Below the pieces are notes generated by a model, which worked only from the letters and a program-made list of their open reading frames with translations, was not told where the DNA came from and ran no database searches. The position numbers were made by a program, and so were the translations under genes. Positions 33,943 through 42,252 of a stretch of DNA of 64,000 bases are shown here, in pieces (position 1 is the stretch's first letter; each line of letters opens with the position of its first letter). Source of the stretch: Mycobacterium alsense (GTDB lineage: Bacteria; Actinomycetota; Actinomycetes; Mycobacteriales; Mycobacteriaceae); NCBI RefSeq assembly GCF_002086635.1, contig NZ_MVHD01000017.1, forward strand, positions 1 through 64,000, in the 5' to 3' direction.

Positions 33943-36071
33943 CGAAGGTCGCGCGCTCGTTCCTGCTGGCGCACAAGGCCCGCGCGCACGCGCGCGAACT
34001 ATTGGATGCCGACACCGAGGAGCGGCCGGAATTCTGGGCCCCGGTGGCCGAGATCGGTTGGCTGGGGCTGCATGTTCCCGAGGAGTACGGCGGCGCCGGC
34101 TACGGCCTGCCCGAGCTGGTCGTGGTCGTCGAGGAATTCGGGCGCGCGGTGGCGCCCGGGCCGTTCGTCCCGACCGTGATCGCGTCGGCCGTCCTCGCCG
34201 CCTGCGGCAGCCCCGAGCAGAAGTCGCGCCTGCTGCCCGGCCTGGTCGACGGGAGTCGCGTCGCCGGAGTGGGTTTCGCCGGCTCGCTCACGCTCACCGA
34301 CACCGCCGTCGCCGGCGAGGCCGGGGCGGTGCTGGGCGCCGGCCTGGCGGACGTGCTGCTGCTGGCGGCCGGCGCGGACGTCCTGGTGGTGGATGCGGGC
34401 CAAGCCGGCGTCGACGTCGACGTGGCGGGCAACCTCGACCCCACCCGGCGGTGCGGCCGGGTCACCCTGCGCGACGTGCCGGTCGCCGCGGTCGAGGCGC
34501 TGCCCGGTGCCGCCGCGCCGGCGTTGTCGCTGGCCCGGACGATCGTGGCCGCCGAGGCGGTGGGCGGAGCGCAGGACTGCCTGGACGCGGCCGTCGGCTA
34601 CGCCAAGGTGCGCGAACAGTTCGGCCGCACCATCGGCACGTTCCAGGCCGTCAAGCATCACCTGGCCAACATGTTGGTCGCCGCCGAGGCGGCGCTGGCC
34701 ACCGTGTGGGACGCCGCCCGCGCCGTCGGCGGCGACGATCAGGAATTCGCGCTGATGGCCGCCTGCGCAACGACGTTGGCGCTGCCCGCCTACGTCAAGA
34801 ACGCCGAACTCAACATCCAGGTGCACGGCGGCATCGGCTTCACGTGGGAGCACGACGCGCATCTGCACCTGCGCCGGGCGACGACGCTGCGCGCCCTGCT
34901 CGGCGGGTCCGGCGCACCGGCCGACGTGTACGGCCTGTCCGCCGAGGGCGTCACCCGGGCCAACTCGATCGACCTGCCGCCGGAGGCCGACCAGCTGCGC
35001 GAGCGGGTGCGCGCCGAGCTCAGCACGTGGGACGGCCTGGACGACAAGTCGTTGCGGCAGCGGATGATCGACACCGGCTATGTGATGCCGCACTGGCCCA
35101 GGCCCTGGGGCCGCGCCGCCGACGCCGTCGAACAACTCGTCATCGAAGAGGAATTCGGCGCCGCGGCAATCAAGCGCCCCGAGTTCGGCATCACCGGCTG
35201 GGTCGTGCTGACGCTGATCCAGCACGGCTCACCCGAACAGATAGAGCGGTTCGTCACGCCTGCGCTGCGTGGCGAGCAGGTCTGGTGCCAGCTGTTCTCC
35301 GAACCGGGCGCCGGATCGGACGCCGCCGCCGTCGCCACCAAAGCGACTCGCGCCGAGGGCGGTTGGGTCATCAACGGGCAGAAGGTGTGGACCAGCAACG
35401 CGCAGAAGTGCCAACTCGGCCTGGCCACCGTGCGGACCGATCCCGACGCCCCCAAGCACGCCGGCATCACCACCGTGATCATCGACATGACGGCAGACGG
35501 GGTCGAGGTGCGCCCGCTGCGGCAGATCACCGGCGGATCGGAGTTCAACGAGGTGTTCTTCTCCGACGTGTTCGTCCCGGACCACGACGTGGTGGGCGAA
35601 CCCAACAAGGGATGGACGGTCGCCCGCGCCACGCTGGGTAACGAACGCGTCAGCATCGGCGGCGGCCTGCCCGGTGGCCAGGGCTCGGCCGCGACCCTGG
35701 TGAACCTCACCGAAAGGTTCGGGGAGCGGGTGGCCGGGGCCGCGGAGCGGACCGGGCGCTACCTGGCCGACGACCACGCGCTGCGGCTGCTCAACCTGCG
35801 CCGGGCGGCGCGCAGCATCGCCGGCGGCGAGCCCGGCCCGGAGGGCAACGTCACCAAACTGCTGCTCGCAGAACACCTCAGCGAGCGGGCCACGCTGTCG
35901 GCCGAACTGCTCGGGCCCGATGTCGCGACGCTGTCGGGCCCGGCCAAGATGGCCGGATTCATGATTCTCGCCGCACGGGGCATGTCCATCGCCGGTGGTA
36001 CCTCCGAGATCACCCGAAACCAGATCGCGGAGCGCATCCTGGGCCTGCCGCGCGACCCGCTCGCCAAATGA
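33906..36071 (+). CDS. Double-domain acyl-CoA dehydrogenase (FadE34/FadE6-type)
   Basis: 721 aa, two ACAD modules in one chain. Module 1 about 1-365: GWLGLHVPEEYGGAGYGLPE, FGRTIGTFQAVKHHLANML, HGGIGFTWEHDAHLHLRRAT. Module 2 about 370-721: WCQLFSEPGAGSDAAAVATK, WVINGQKVWTSNAQKCQLGL, FNEVFFSDVFVPDHDVVGEP, MSIAGGTSEITRNQIAERIL. This is the architecture of mycobacterial FadE34, where the fused halves replace a heteromeric pair. The GTG follows GAGGAG at 33890. It overlaps both the kinase gene before it and the synthetase after it. Confidence 0.94.
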   Translation: MGIAITEDHRELAKVARSFLLAHKARAHARELLDADTEERPEFWAPVAEIGWLGLHVPEEYGGAGYGLPELVVVVEEFGRAVAPGPFVPTVIASAVLAACGSPEQKSRLLPGLVDGSRVAGVGFAGSLTLTDTAVAGEAGAVLGAGLADVLLLAAGADVLVVDAGQAGVDVDVAGNLDPTRRCGRVTLRDVPVAAVEALPGAAAPALSLARTIVAAEAVGGAQDCLDAAVGYAKVREQFGRTIGTFQAVKHHLANMLVAAEAALATVWDAARAVGGDDQEFALMAACATTLALPAYVKNAELNIQVHGGIGFTWEHDAHLHLRRATTLRALLGGSGAPADVYGLSAEGVTRANSIDLPPEADQLRERVRAELSTWDGLDDKSLRQRMIDTGYVMPHWPRPWGRAADAVEQLVIEEEFGAAAIKRPEFGITGWVVLTLIQHGSPEQIERFVTPALRGEQVWCQLFSEPGAGSDAAAVATKATRAEGGWVINGQKVWTSNAQKCQLGLATVRTDPDAPKHAGITTVIIDMTADGVEVRPLRQITGGSEFNEVFFSDVFVPDHDVVGEPNKGWTVARATLGNERVSIGGGLPGGQGSAATLVNLTERFGERVAGAAERTGRYLADDHALRLLNLRRAARSIAGGEPGPEGNVTKLLLAEHLSERATLSAELLGPDVATLSGPAKMAGFMILAARGMSIAGGTSEITRNQIAERILGLPRDPLAK

Positions 36072-37633
36072 GCACGACCGACATCCGGGCGGCACCGACC
36101 ATCCCGGACGCGATCGCCGCGGCCGCCCGGGAGCACCCCGACACCGCGGTAATCGTGCACAGCAACGACAACCCGGCGACCACCACACTCGGAGAGTTGG
36201 TCGACGAGGGCCGGCGGGTCGCCGCGAGCTTGAGCGAAATGGGCGTCCGCCCCGGCGACGTGGTGGCGGTCCAGCTCCCCAACTGGCGAGAGTGCTTCGT
36301 CGCCCACGCGGCGGTGTGGCTCTGCGGGGCGGTGCTGCTGCCCATCGTGCCCATCTACGGCCCGCACGAGGTCGCGTTCATCGTGCGGCGCTCGGGCGCC
36401 CGGGCGCTGATCATCGCGCGCTGCCTGCGCAACCGCGACAGCGCCGCCACCCTCGCCGCACTGGACGGGATACCGGGCCTGTCCCACCGCGTCGTCGTCG
36501 GCAACCCCCTTCCCGGGACCCTCGGATTCGATGAGTTAAACGGTGGCGGCGCAGACGGTTTCGCCGGCCCTCGGGCATCCGGACCGGGGCAGCGGTGCCT
36601 CCTGGTGTACACATCGGGCACCACCGCCGAACCCAAAGGGGTTCAGCACAGCCACGCCGGGCTACTCGGCGAATTGCGCGCGATGGAGCGGCTGCGGGGA
36701 ACCGATTCCGCGCCCACGACCCTCGCGGTGTTTCCCTCCGGACACATCGCCGGGGTGTTGGGGATCCTGCGCATGCTGACCCGGGCCGGCACGACCGTCG
36801 CCATGGACGCGTGGGATCCGAACGTCGCGGCCCGCCTGATCGCCGAGCACCACGTGGAGGCCTCCGCCGGAGCCCCGATTCATTTGAGCGGCATCCTCGA
36901 CGCGGCCGAGCGCGAGCGCCTCGACCTGTCCAGCCTGCGCGACTACGTCACCGGCGCGGCCGGCGTCGCCGGCGCGCTGATCCGGCGCGCGGACACCCGG
37001 GGGATCGGCGCGTTTCGCTGCTACGGGTCGACCGAGCACCCGACGATCAGCTCGAGCACCGCCGACGATCCGCTGGACAAGCGCGCCGACACCGACGGCC
37101 GAGTCTGCCCCGGCACCCAGGTCCGGGTGGTGGACGACGACGGGCGCGACGTCCCGACGGGCCACGACGGCGAAATCCTCACCCGCGGACCGGAACTGTT
37201 CACCGGATACACGGACGCCGGCGACACGCGGGCCAGTGTCGTGGACGGCTGGTTCGCCACCGGCGACGTCGGCCGGCTCGACCGCGAGGGCTATCTGACG
37301 GTCACCGACCGCAAGAAGGACATCATCGTCCGCGGCGGCGAGAACATCTCCTCCAAGGAGGTCGAGGACGTCGTCAGCAGCCACCCGGCGGTGGCCGAGG
37401 CCGCCGCCCTCGGCGCGCCCGACCGCCGATACGGCGAACGTGTCTGCGTCTTCGTCGTGGTCAAACCCGGGCAGCGGTTCGACGTGGCCGAAGCGGCCGA
37501 CCACTTCCAGCGGTGCGGGTTGGCGCGGCAGAAAACCCCGGAGCGCATCGTGGTCGTCGATGAACTACCCAGAACGGCCAGCGGCAAGGTCCAAAAACAT
37601 CTGCTGCGTCAGCAGTTGAGTGCCGATCAATAA
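36068..37633 (+). CDS. Acyl-CoA synthetase (FadD-type, AMP-binding)
   Basis: 521 aa. ATG overlaps the FadE stop. Motifs: RCLLVYTSGTTAEPKGVQHS, FRCYGSTEHPTISSSTADDP, GWFATGDVGRLDREGYLTVT, DRKKDIIVRGGENISSKEVE and the C-terminal PRTASGKVQKHLL with catalytic Lys. It converts an acid to its CoA thioester through an acyl-AMP. In this operon it would activate the acid entering the FadE, hydratase and SDR steps. Confidence 0.95.
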   Translation: MSTTDIRAAPTIPDAIAAAAREHPDTAVIVHSNDNPATTTLGELVDEGRRVAASLSEMGVRPGDVVAVQLPNWRECFVAHAAVWLCGAVLLPIVPIYGPHEVAFIVRRSGARALIIARCLRNRDSAATLAALDGIPGLSHRVVVGNPLPGTLGFDELNGGGADGFAGPRASGPGQRCLLVYTSGTTAEPKGVQHSHAGLLGELRAMERLRGTDSAPTTLAVFPSGHIAGVLGILRMLTRAGTTVAMDAWDPNVAARLIAEHHVEASAGAPIHLSGILDAAERERLDLSSLRDYVTGAAGVAGALIRRADTRGIGAFRCYGSTEHPTISSSTADDPLDKRADTDGRVCPGTQVRVVDDDGRDVPTGHDGEILTRGPELFTGYTDAGDTRASVVDGWFATGDVGRLDREGYLTVTDRKKDIIVRGGENISSKEVEDVVSSHPAVAEAAALGAPDRRYGERVCVFVVVKPGQRFDVAEAADHFQRCGLARQKTPERIVVVDELPRTASGKVQKHLLRQQLSADQ

Positions 37634-37658
37634 CCAATTTCGAGCGAAAGGCGTTGAC

Positions 37659-38513
37659 GTGGGAAGGGTTCAAGACAAGGTCGTCTTGGTCACCGGGGCC
37701 GCGCGCGGCCAGGGGCGCAGCCACGCGGTGAGACTGGCGGAGGAGGGCGCCGACGTCATCATGTTCGACGTCTGTCATGACATCGAGCACAACGACTATC
37801 CGCTGGCCGGCGAGCACGATCTCGACGACGCGCGCCGGGAGGTGGAAAAGACCGGGCGGCGGGCCATCGCCGCGCAGGTCGACGTCCGCGACCGGGCCGC
37901 CCTGGAGGCCGCGCTGGCGTCGGCGGTCGCCGACGCCGGCAAGCTCGACGTCGTCGTCGCCAACGCCGGCATCTGCCCGCTGGGCGCCGATCAGCCGATC
38001 GGCGCCTTTACCAACGCCTTTGACGTCGATTTCGTCGGCGTGGTCAACACGCTCCACGTTGCGCTTCCGCACCTGACGGCGGGCGCGTCGATCGTCACCG
38101 TGGGATCGGTGGCGGGGCTGCTGGCCGAGAAGGCCGGCCCCGGCTCGGGCATGGGGCCCAACGGCGCGGGCGGCGCGGGCTACAACGTCGCCAAGCAGTT
38201 CATCGACCGCTACACGATGGCGCTGGCCGCGCAGTTGGCGCCGCTGTCCATTCGGGTCAACGTCATCCACCCGACCAATGTCAACACCCCGATGCTGCAC
38301 AACGAGCCGATGTACAAGATGTTCCGCCCCGACCTCGAGCATCCGGGCCTCGACGACGCCCTGCTGACCTTCCCGATGATGCAGGGCATGCCGATACCTT
38401 TCATCGAGCCCGACGACGTGTCCCACGCCGTGTGCTATCTGGCGTCCGACGAATCGCGCTACGTCACCGGGCTGCAACTCAAGATCGATGCCGGCGCGTG
38501 CCTGAAGTTCTAA
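37659..38513 (+). CDS. Mycofactocin-type short-chain dehydrogenase (TIGR03971-like)
   Basis: 284 aa from GTG 37659 with AAAGG 7 nt upstream; an earlier GTG at 37620 would overlap the synthetase. Rossmann TGAARGQGRSHAVRLAEEGA, substrate strand VVANAGI, catalytic YNVAK with Ser in VGSVAGLL. The long insertion after beta-2 (VCHDIEHNDYPLAGEHDLDD) marks the SDR group proposed to hold a non-exchangeable NAD recycled by mycofactocin. It would oxidise a hydroxyl group on the pathway intermediate. Confidence 0.9.
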   Translation: MGRVQDKVVLVTGAARGQGRSHAVRLAEEGADVIMFDVCHDIEHNDYPLAGEHDLDDARREVEKTGRRAIAAQVDVRDRAALEAALASAVADAGKLDVVVANAGICPLGADQPIGAFTNAFDVDFVGVVNTLHVALPHLTAGASIVTVGSVAGLLAEKAGPGSGMGPNGAGGAGYNVAKQFIDRYTMALAAQLAPLSIRVNVIHPTNVNTPMLHNEPMYKMFRPDLEHPGLDDALLTFPMMQGMPIPFIEPDDVSHAVCYLASDESRYVTGLQLKIDAGACLKF

Positions 38514-38517
38514 CGCC

Positions 38518-39546
38518 ATGAGATGGGGCACGCCCTGGCCGGGTGCCGACCTCGCGCGCCGGTGTGAGCAGGCGGGCGCGGTCGCCTTCTGTGCGGGCGA
38601 ATTCGCCGATGCGAGCGCGTATGTCACGGCGGCCGACATGGCGCGGGCGAGTTCGTCGGCGATGATCGGTCCGGGGATCGCGTACGCCTTCGCGCGGTCA
38701 CCGTTTGTCCACGCGGCCGCGGTGCGCCACCTGGCTCGCCGCGCGCCGGGCAGGGTCTTCCTCGGGCTGGGGGCGGGAACCGCCCGGATGAACCGCGACT
38801 GGTTCGGCGTCGACTCCTCGCATCCGGCCCGCAGGATGGGCGAGCTGGTCGAGAGCATCCGCGCGTTTCTGCACGCGGAGAACGGCGAGGCGGTGACGTT
38901 CAACGGCGAGTTCTACTCCATCGACGCACGAATCCGCGCGCCGGTGCTGGGCCGCCTCGAGGTGCCGATCCTGGTGGGCGCTTTCAACGTTCACATGCTG
39001 CGCACGGTCGGCCGCACCGCCGACGGTGTGCTGGGCCACGGGATCTTCACCGACCGCTGGTGGGATGAAGTCGTCGACCCGCAGCTAGAGGCCGGCGCCG
39101 CACAAGCGGGCCGCCACGCCTCCGAATTGCTGCGGTGGGGATGGGTGATCACGGCCGTCGATGACGCCGATCCCGTGCGCGCCGTCGAGGACGCCAAGTT
39201 GCAGATCGCCTTCTACCTCACGGTCAAGACCTACGACTCGTTGGTCGCGCTGCACGGTTGGCAGGACGAAGTCGCCGCGATCCGTGCGGAGTTCGCCGGC
39301 GGTGACCCCCGCGCGCTGGGAAGGCATGTCACCGACGAGATGCTGTGGTCGATGGCGCTTTGCGGGGACACCGCGCAGGCGGCGGAGATGCTGGCCGCCC
39401 GCCGTCGGCTGCCGGAAACCGGATTCTTTTCCCCGCCAGGGTTTCTGGTGAGCGAGCGCCGGCGAGCCCGCTACGTCGAGGGAGCGATGGGATTCCTGCA
39501 CGGCCGGTTTCGTTCGGGCGGCGGGGTTCACATCCAACATACATAG
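38518..39546 (+). CDS. LLM-class F420-dependent oxidoreductase
   Basis: 342 aa, ATG 4 bp after the SDR stop. LLM barrel features: IGPGIAYAFARSPFVHAAAV, GRVFLGLGAGTARMNRDWFG, AFNVHMLRTVGRTADGVLGH and the C-terminal substrate-cap residues. It differs clearly from the LLM genes at 1.9 and 59 kb. Hydride transfer with F420 is expected. The last codons overlap the start of a 20-bp palindrome that precedes the AveC-like gene. Confidence 0.87.
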   Translation: MRWGTPWPGADLARRCEQAGAVAFCAGEFADASAYVTAADMARASSSAMIGPGIAYAFARSPFVHAAAVRHLARRAPGRVFLGLGAGTARMNRDWFGVDSSHPARRMGELVESIRAFLHAENGEAVTFNGEFYSIDARIRAPVLGRLEVPILVGAFNVHMLRTVGRTADGVLGHGIFTDRWWDEVVDPQLEAGAAQAGRHASELLRWGWVITAVDDADPVRAVEDAKLQIAFYLTVKTYDSLVALHGWQDEVAAIRAEFAGGDPRALGRHVTDEMLWSMALCGDTAQAAEMLAARRRLPETGFFSPPGFLVSERRRARYVEGAMGFLHGRFRSGGGVHIQHT

Positions 39547-39555
39547 GTGTATGTT
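39536..39555. promoter_or_regulatory. Perfect 20-bp palindromic operator candidate
   Basis: AACATACATAGGTGTATGTT: 8-bp arms AACATACA and TGTATGTT, perfectly complementary, around TAGG. The right arm contains TATGTT, a good -10 box for the AveC-like gene whose ATG lies 43 bp downstream. A protein bound here would block RNA polymerase. The TetR gene at 40640, next in the same direction, is the natural candidate to bind. Size and symmetry fit TetR dimers. Confidence 0.6.
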
Positions 39556-39597
39556 CGCCCAAACACCCCTGTATGGTGAATGGAGGCGAGGAGCCCG

Positions 39598-40629
39598 ATG
39601 ACGGCCGAGCAGGATACGAAGGTACGAGCGGGAGAGGATGTCATTGCCGGCGGCGCGGTCGGCCGGTCGAACGATTCCCCGCCGATCGTGTGGCTGGCGC
39701 GTCTGGGCGCCGTCTTCGTGGCGTTGCAGGCCTACGTGTACATCCGCTGGATCACTTCGGACCAGTTCGTCGCCGCCCCGACGGGTCCCGACAAGATCCC
39801 CGGCGGGACGATGGTTGGGATCCGGGTATCGGAAGCGGTCTGCATCGTCGGCGGGCTGATCTATATCGCCTGGTTCATCCGAAAGACCTTACGGGACCGC
39901 GCGTTTCCCGCGATGGGGGTGTTCGTGGTCGCATGGTCGCTGGCCGCCTGGCAGGACCCCGGAGTCAACTGGATCCGCCCGGTCTTCGGCTACAACAGCG
40001 GGTTCTTCAATCGCGGGACGTGGGCGGACTTCATTCCCGGCTGGATCTTCAAGGGTGCCGAAAATCCCCAGCCGATCTGGTACTGGCTTGCCACGTACTT
40101 CTTGTTCATGCCGCTCTCCGTGATGGGCCTCGACAAGCTCATCCGCACCATCCGCAGCCGCTCTCCCCGGATCAACACCGCGGGAGTGATCGCGCTGCTG
40201 TTCGTCATGTTCACCACCCTCGACATCGTGCTCGAGGAGCTGCTCATCCATCTGGGTCTGTGGGCCTACCCGCGGGTCAACCACACCTGGTCGATCTTCA
40301 CGGGAACGATGAACCAGTTCCCCCTCTACGAGGGCGTGGTTTTCGGCGGCATCGTCAGCGTGTTGACGATCATCGTCTACTGCTTCCGCGACAAGCATGG
40401 CCACATGATCACCGATGCCGGCATCGACCGGCTGCGCAGCAAGCGCGCGGTCACCATCGTGCGCATCTTGGCCTTGACGGCGGTCTTCAACCTGGTCATG
40501 CTCGTCTTCAACATGGGCTTCAACATGGTCAACCAGCACGCGGACACCATGCCGGCGAACGTTCCCAGCTACATTCACAACCAGATGTGTGGATTGGGTC
40601 CGAACCCGCCGTGCCCGCCGCCGTCCTAG
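39598..40629 (+). CDS. AveC-like (spirocyclase family) integral membrane protein
   Basis: 343 aa from the ATG that follows GAGGAGCCCG; ATG 39580 is an in-frame alternative. At least six hydrophobic segments (ARLGAVFVALQAYVYIRW, AVCIVGGLIYIAWF, GVIALLFVMFTTLDIVLEEL, VVFGGIVSVLTIIVYCF, ILALTAVFNLVMLVFNMGF). Blocks WADFIPGWIFKG, MPLSVMGLDKLI and TMNQFPLYEGVV fit the actinobacterial AveC-like family. Streptomyces AveC shapes the spiroketal of avermectin, but the mycobacterial role is unknown. TetR follows 10 bp later. Confidence 0.75.
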   Translation: MTAEQDTKVRAGEDVIAGGAVGRSNDSPPIVWLARLGAVFVALQAYVYIRWITSDQFVAAPTGPDKIPGGTMVGIRVSEAVCIVGGLIYIAWFIRKTLRDRAFPAMGVFVVAWSLAAWQDPGVNWIRPVFGYNSGFFNRGTWADFIPGWIFKGAENPQPIWYWLATYFLFMPLSVMGLDKLIRTIRSRSPRINTAGVIALLFVMFTTLDIVLEELLIHLGLWAYPRVNHTWSIFTGTMNQFPLYEGVVFGGIVSVLTIIVYCFRDKHGHMITDAGIDRLRSKRAVTIVRILALTAVFNLVMLVFNMGFNMVNQHADTMPANVPSYIHNQMCGLGPNPPCPPPS

Positions 40630-40639
40630 GGGTGTCCCA

Positions 40640-41200
40640 ATGACGGTGCCGGCCAACGGGAAACGCGCAGCCACGGATTTCTTCGTCGAGGGGATGGCGG
40701 TCCTGCAGGAGTCGGGGTTCCCCGCGCTGACCGCGGCCGGGTTGTGCAGCAGGCTGGGTGTCACCCGGGGGTCGTTCTACCACCACTTCCGCAATTTCGA
40801 CGATTTCGTCGATCAGCTGCTGGTCTACTGGGAAGAGCACTACAGTCGCGACCTCATCGCCAGGTCGCGGTCGCGCGACCTGCGCGCCCAGATCCGGATG
40901 CAGGCCGACTTCGCCATCGGATTGCCGCACGCCGCCGAGGCGGCGCTTCGCGCGTGGGGAACCATCAATCCGCGGGTGGCGTCCGCGCAGCGCAGGGTCG
41001 ATCAGCTGCGGCATGACGGGCTGGCGGAGTCGCTTCGCCGGCATGGGGTTTCAAAGCAGAAGGCCGACGTCTACGCCACGATCGCGATCGCGACCCTGGT
41101 GGGCATGCAAGTGACCCAGCACCCGTTCGAGCCCGATGCCTTGCGGGCGGTGTACAACGAACTCGGCGCGGCGCTCGGCAGGAACACCGTGCCGGCCTAG
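40640..41200 (+). CDS. TetR-family transcriptional regulator
   Basis: 186 aa from ATG 40640. N-terminal helix-turn-helix about residues 22-48: FPALTAAGLCSRLGVTRGSF then YHHFRNFDDFVDQLLVYWEE. The C-terminal helical domain is short (AIGLPHAAEAALRAWGTINP, ATLVGMQVTQHPFEPDAL). It is 10 bp downstream of the AveC-like gene and probably in the same transcript, so it may repress both through the palindrome at 39536. The effector is unknown. Confidence 0.92.
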   Translation: MTVPANGKRAATDFFVEGMAVLQESGFPALTAAGLCSRLGVTRGSFYHHFRNFDDFVDQLLVYWEEHYSRDLIARSRSRDLRAQIRMQADFAIGLPHAAEAALRAWGTINPRVASAQRRVDQLRHDGLAESLRRHGVSKQKADVYATIAIATLVGMQVTQHPFEPDALRAVYNELGAALGRNTVPA

Positions 41201-41210
41201 GGCCGCCACC

Positions 41211-42104
41211 TCAGCACATCCAGCCTCGCGAAGTTGCGCCCTTCGGCGCGCCGACATCGACCCGCACGGCGTCGAGTCGACCGCTCGAGTTCCCGCGGAG
41301 GAAGTTTCGTTCATCGGTCACCGCGGTCGCCATATAAAGCGTGCGGCCGTCCGGGCCGCCGAGGGCGACGCCCGTCGCCCAGCGGCCCGGCGTCGAGATC
41401 ACGTCGGTGATCTGACCGCCCTCCAGCACCCGGACGAACTTCTCCTCCGCGTAGCAGCCGACCCAGGCGGCACCGGCCGCGTCGACCGCAAGCCCGTCGG
41501 GGTGCATGGCCGGTAGCGCCGCCCAGGTCCGCCGATTCGTCAGCTCCCCGTCGACGGCGACGTCGAAAGCCGTTATTCCTTCGCCGAACGTCTCATTGAC
41601 CAGCAACGTGTTCGCGGCGAGCGTGGCCATGCCATTGGGGAACGCGACATTTTCCGCGTCGCGGACGACGGCCCCGGCGGGCGTGACGCGGATGATCGCG
41701 CCCGTCGGCGCGGCACCCTGCGTGCTCGCTGCCATGTCCCCGATCGAGCCGGCATACGCGGTGCCGTCGTCGGCCACCAGCATGTCGTCGAGATGCCCGC
41801 CACCGTGTCCGGCGAGGTCGGCGTACACCTCGGGCCGTCCGTTCCGGATCGCGTAGAGGCGTGACGATGTCATGCCGGCAACCAGCGGCGTGCCATCGGG
41901 CAGGAATCCGAGGCCGCCGGGCATCTCGTCGAAGTCTGCGACGGAGCGGACGTCGCCGTCGGCGTCCGTCGTGCACACGCGCCTGGCGACCATGTCCGAG
42001 AACCACAGTCGCCCGTCTCGCCAGCGAAGCGCTTCGGGGAACGCCAGATTCGGCACCCACGGCGCGGACGTCAACTCCGTCAGTCGTCGTGCGGTAATCG
42101 ACAT
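41211..42104 (-). CDS. SMP-30/gluconolactonase-like beta-propeller hydrolase
   Basis: 297 aa from ATG 42104; ATGs at 42158 and 42167 are possible but precede the conserved part. Family blocks are FPEALRWRDGRLWFSDMVAR, GGLGFLPDGTPLVAG, GHLDDMLVADDGTAYAGSIG, VAFPNGMATLAANTLLVNET and HPDGLAVDAAGAAWVGCYAE, the six-bladed propeller with metal ligands Glu, Asn and Asp. It would hydrolyse a lactone. It is convergent with the TetR gene, leaving 10 bp. A TACTGAATT motif lies at 42142-42150 on the minus strand. Confidence 0.9.
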   Translation of the reverse strand: MSITARRLTELTSAPWVPNLAFPEALRWRDGRLWFSDMVARRVCTTDADGDVRSVADFDEMPGGLGFLPDGTPLVAGMTSSRLYAIRNGRPEVYADLAGHGGGHLDDMLVADDGTAYAGSIGDMAASTQGAAPTGAIIRVTPAGAVVRDAENVAFPNGMATLAANTLLVNETFGEGITAFDVAVDGELTNRRTWAALPAMHPDGLAVDAAGAAWVGCYAEEKFVRVLEGGQITDVISTPGRWATGVALGGPDGRTLYMATAVTDERNFLRGNSSGRLDAVRVDVGAPKGATSRGWMC

Positions 42105-42203
42105 CCAGGTTCCAGGTACGGGCGTGGCTAGCGATTGATCTAATTCAGTAGACGACATTCGCCGCATCGGGACAAGGGTTGTCGGCCGGTTCCGCTCACG
42201 GCG

Positions 42204-42240
42204 ACGACGCCCGCCCGTCGCATGACGAGGCGGGCGTCGT
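42204..42240 (-). terminator. Strong hairpin after the collagen-like gene
   Basis: Perfect 12-bp arms ACGACGCCCGCC (42204-42215) and GGCGGGCGTCGT (42229-42240), with further CGTC/GACG pairing inside, only 12 bp after the stop of the minus-strand gene at 42253. No U-tract follows, as in many mycobacterial terminators. It would also insulate the SMP-30 gene downstream. Confidence 0.6.
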
Positions 42241-42252
42241 TCCGGTTGAGGT

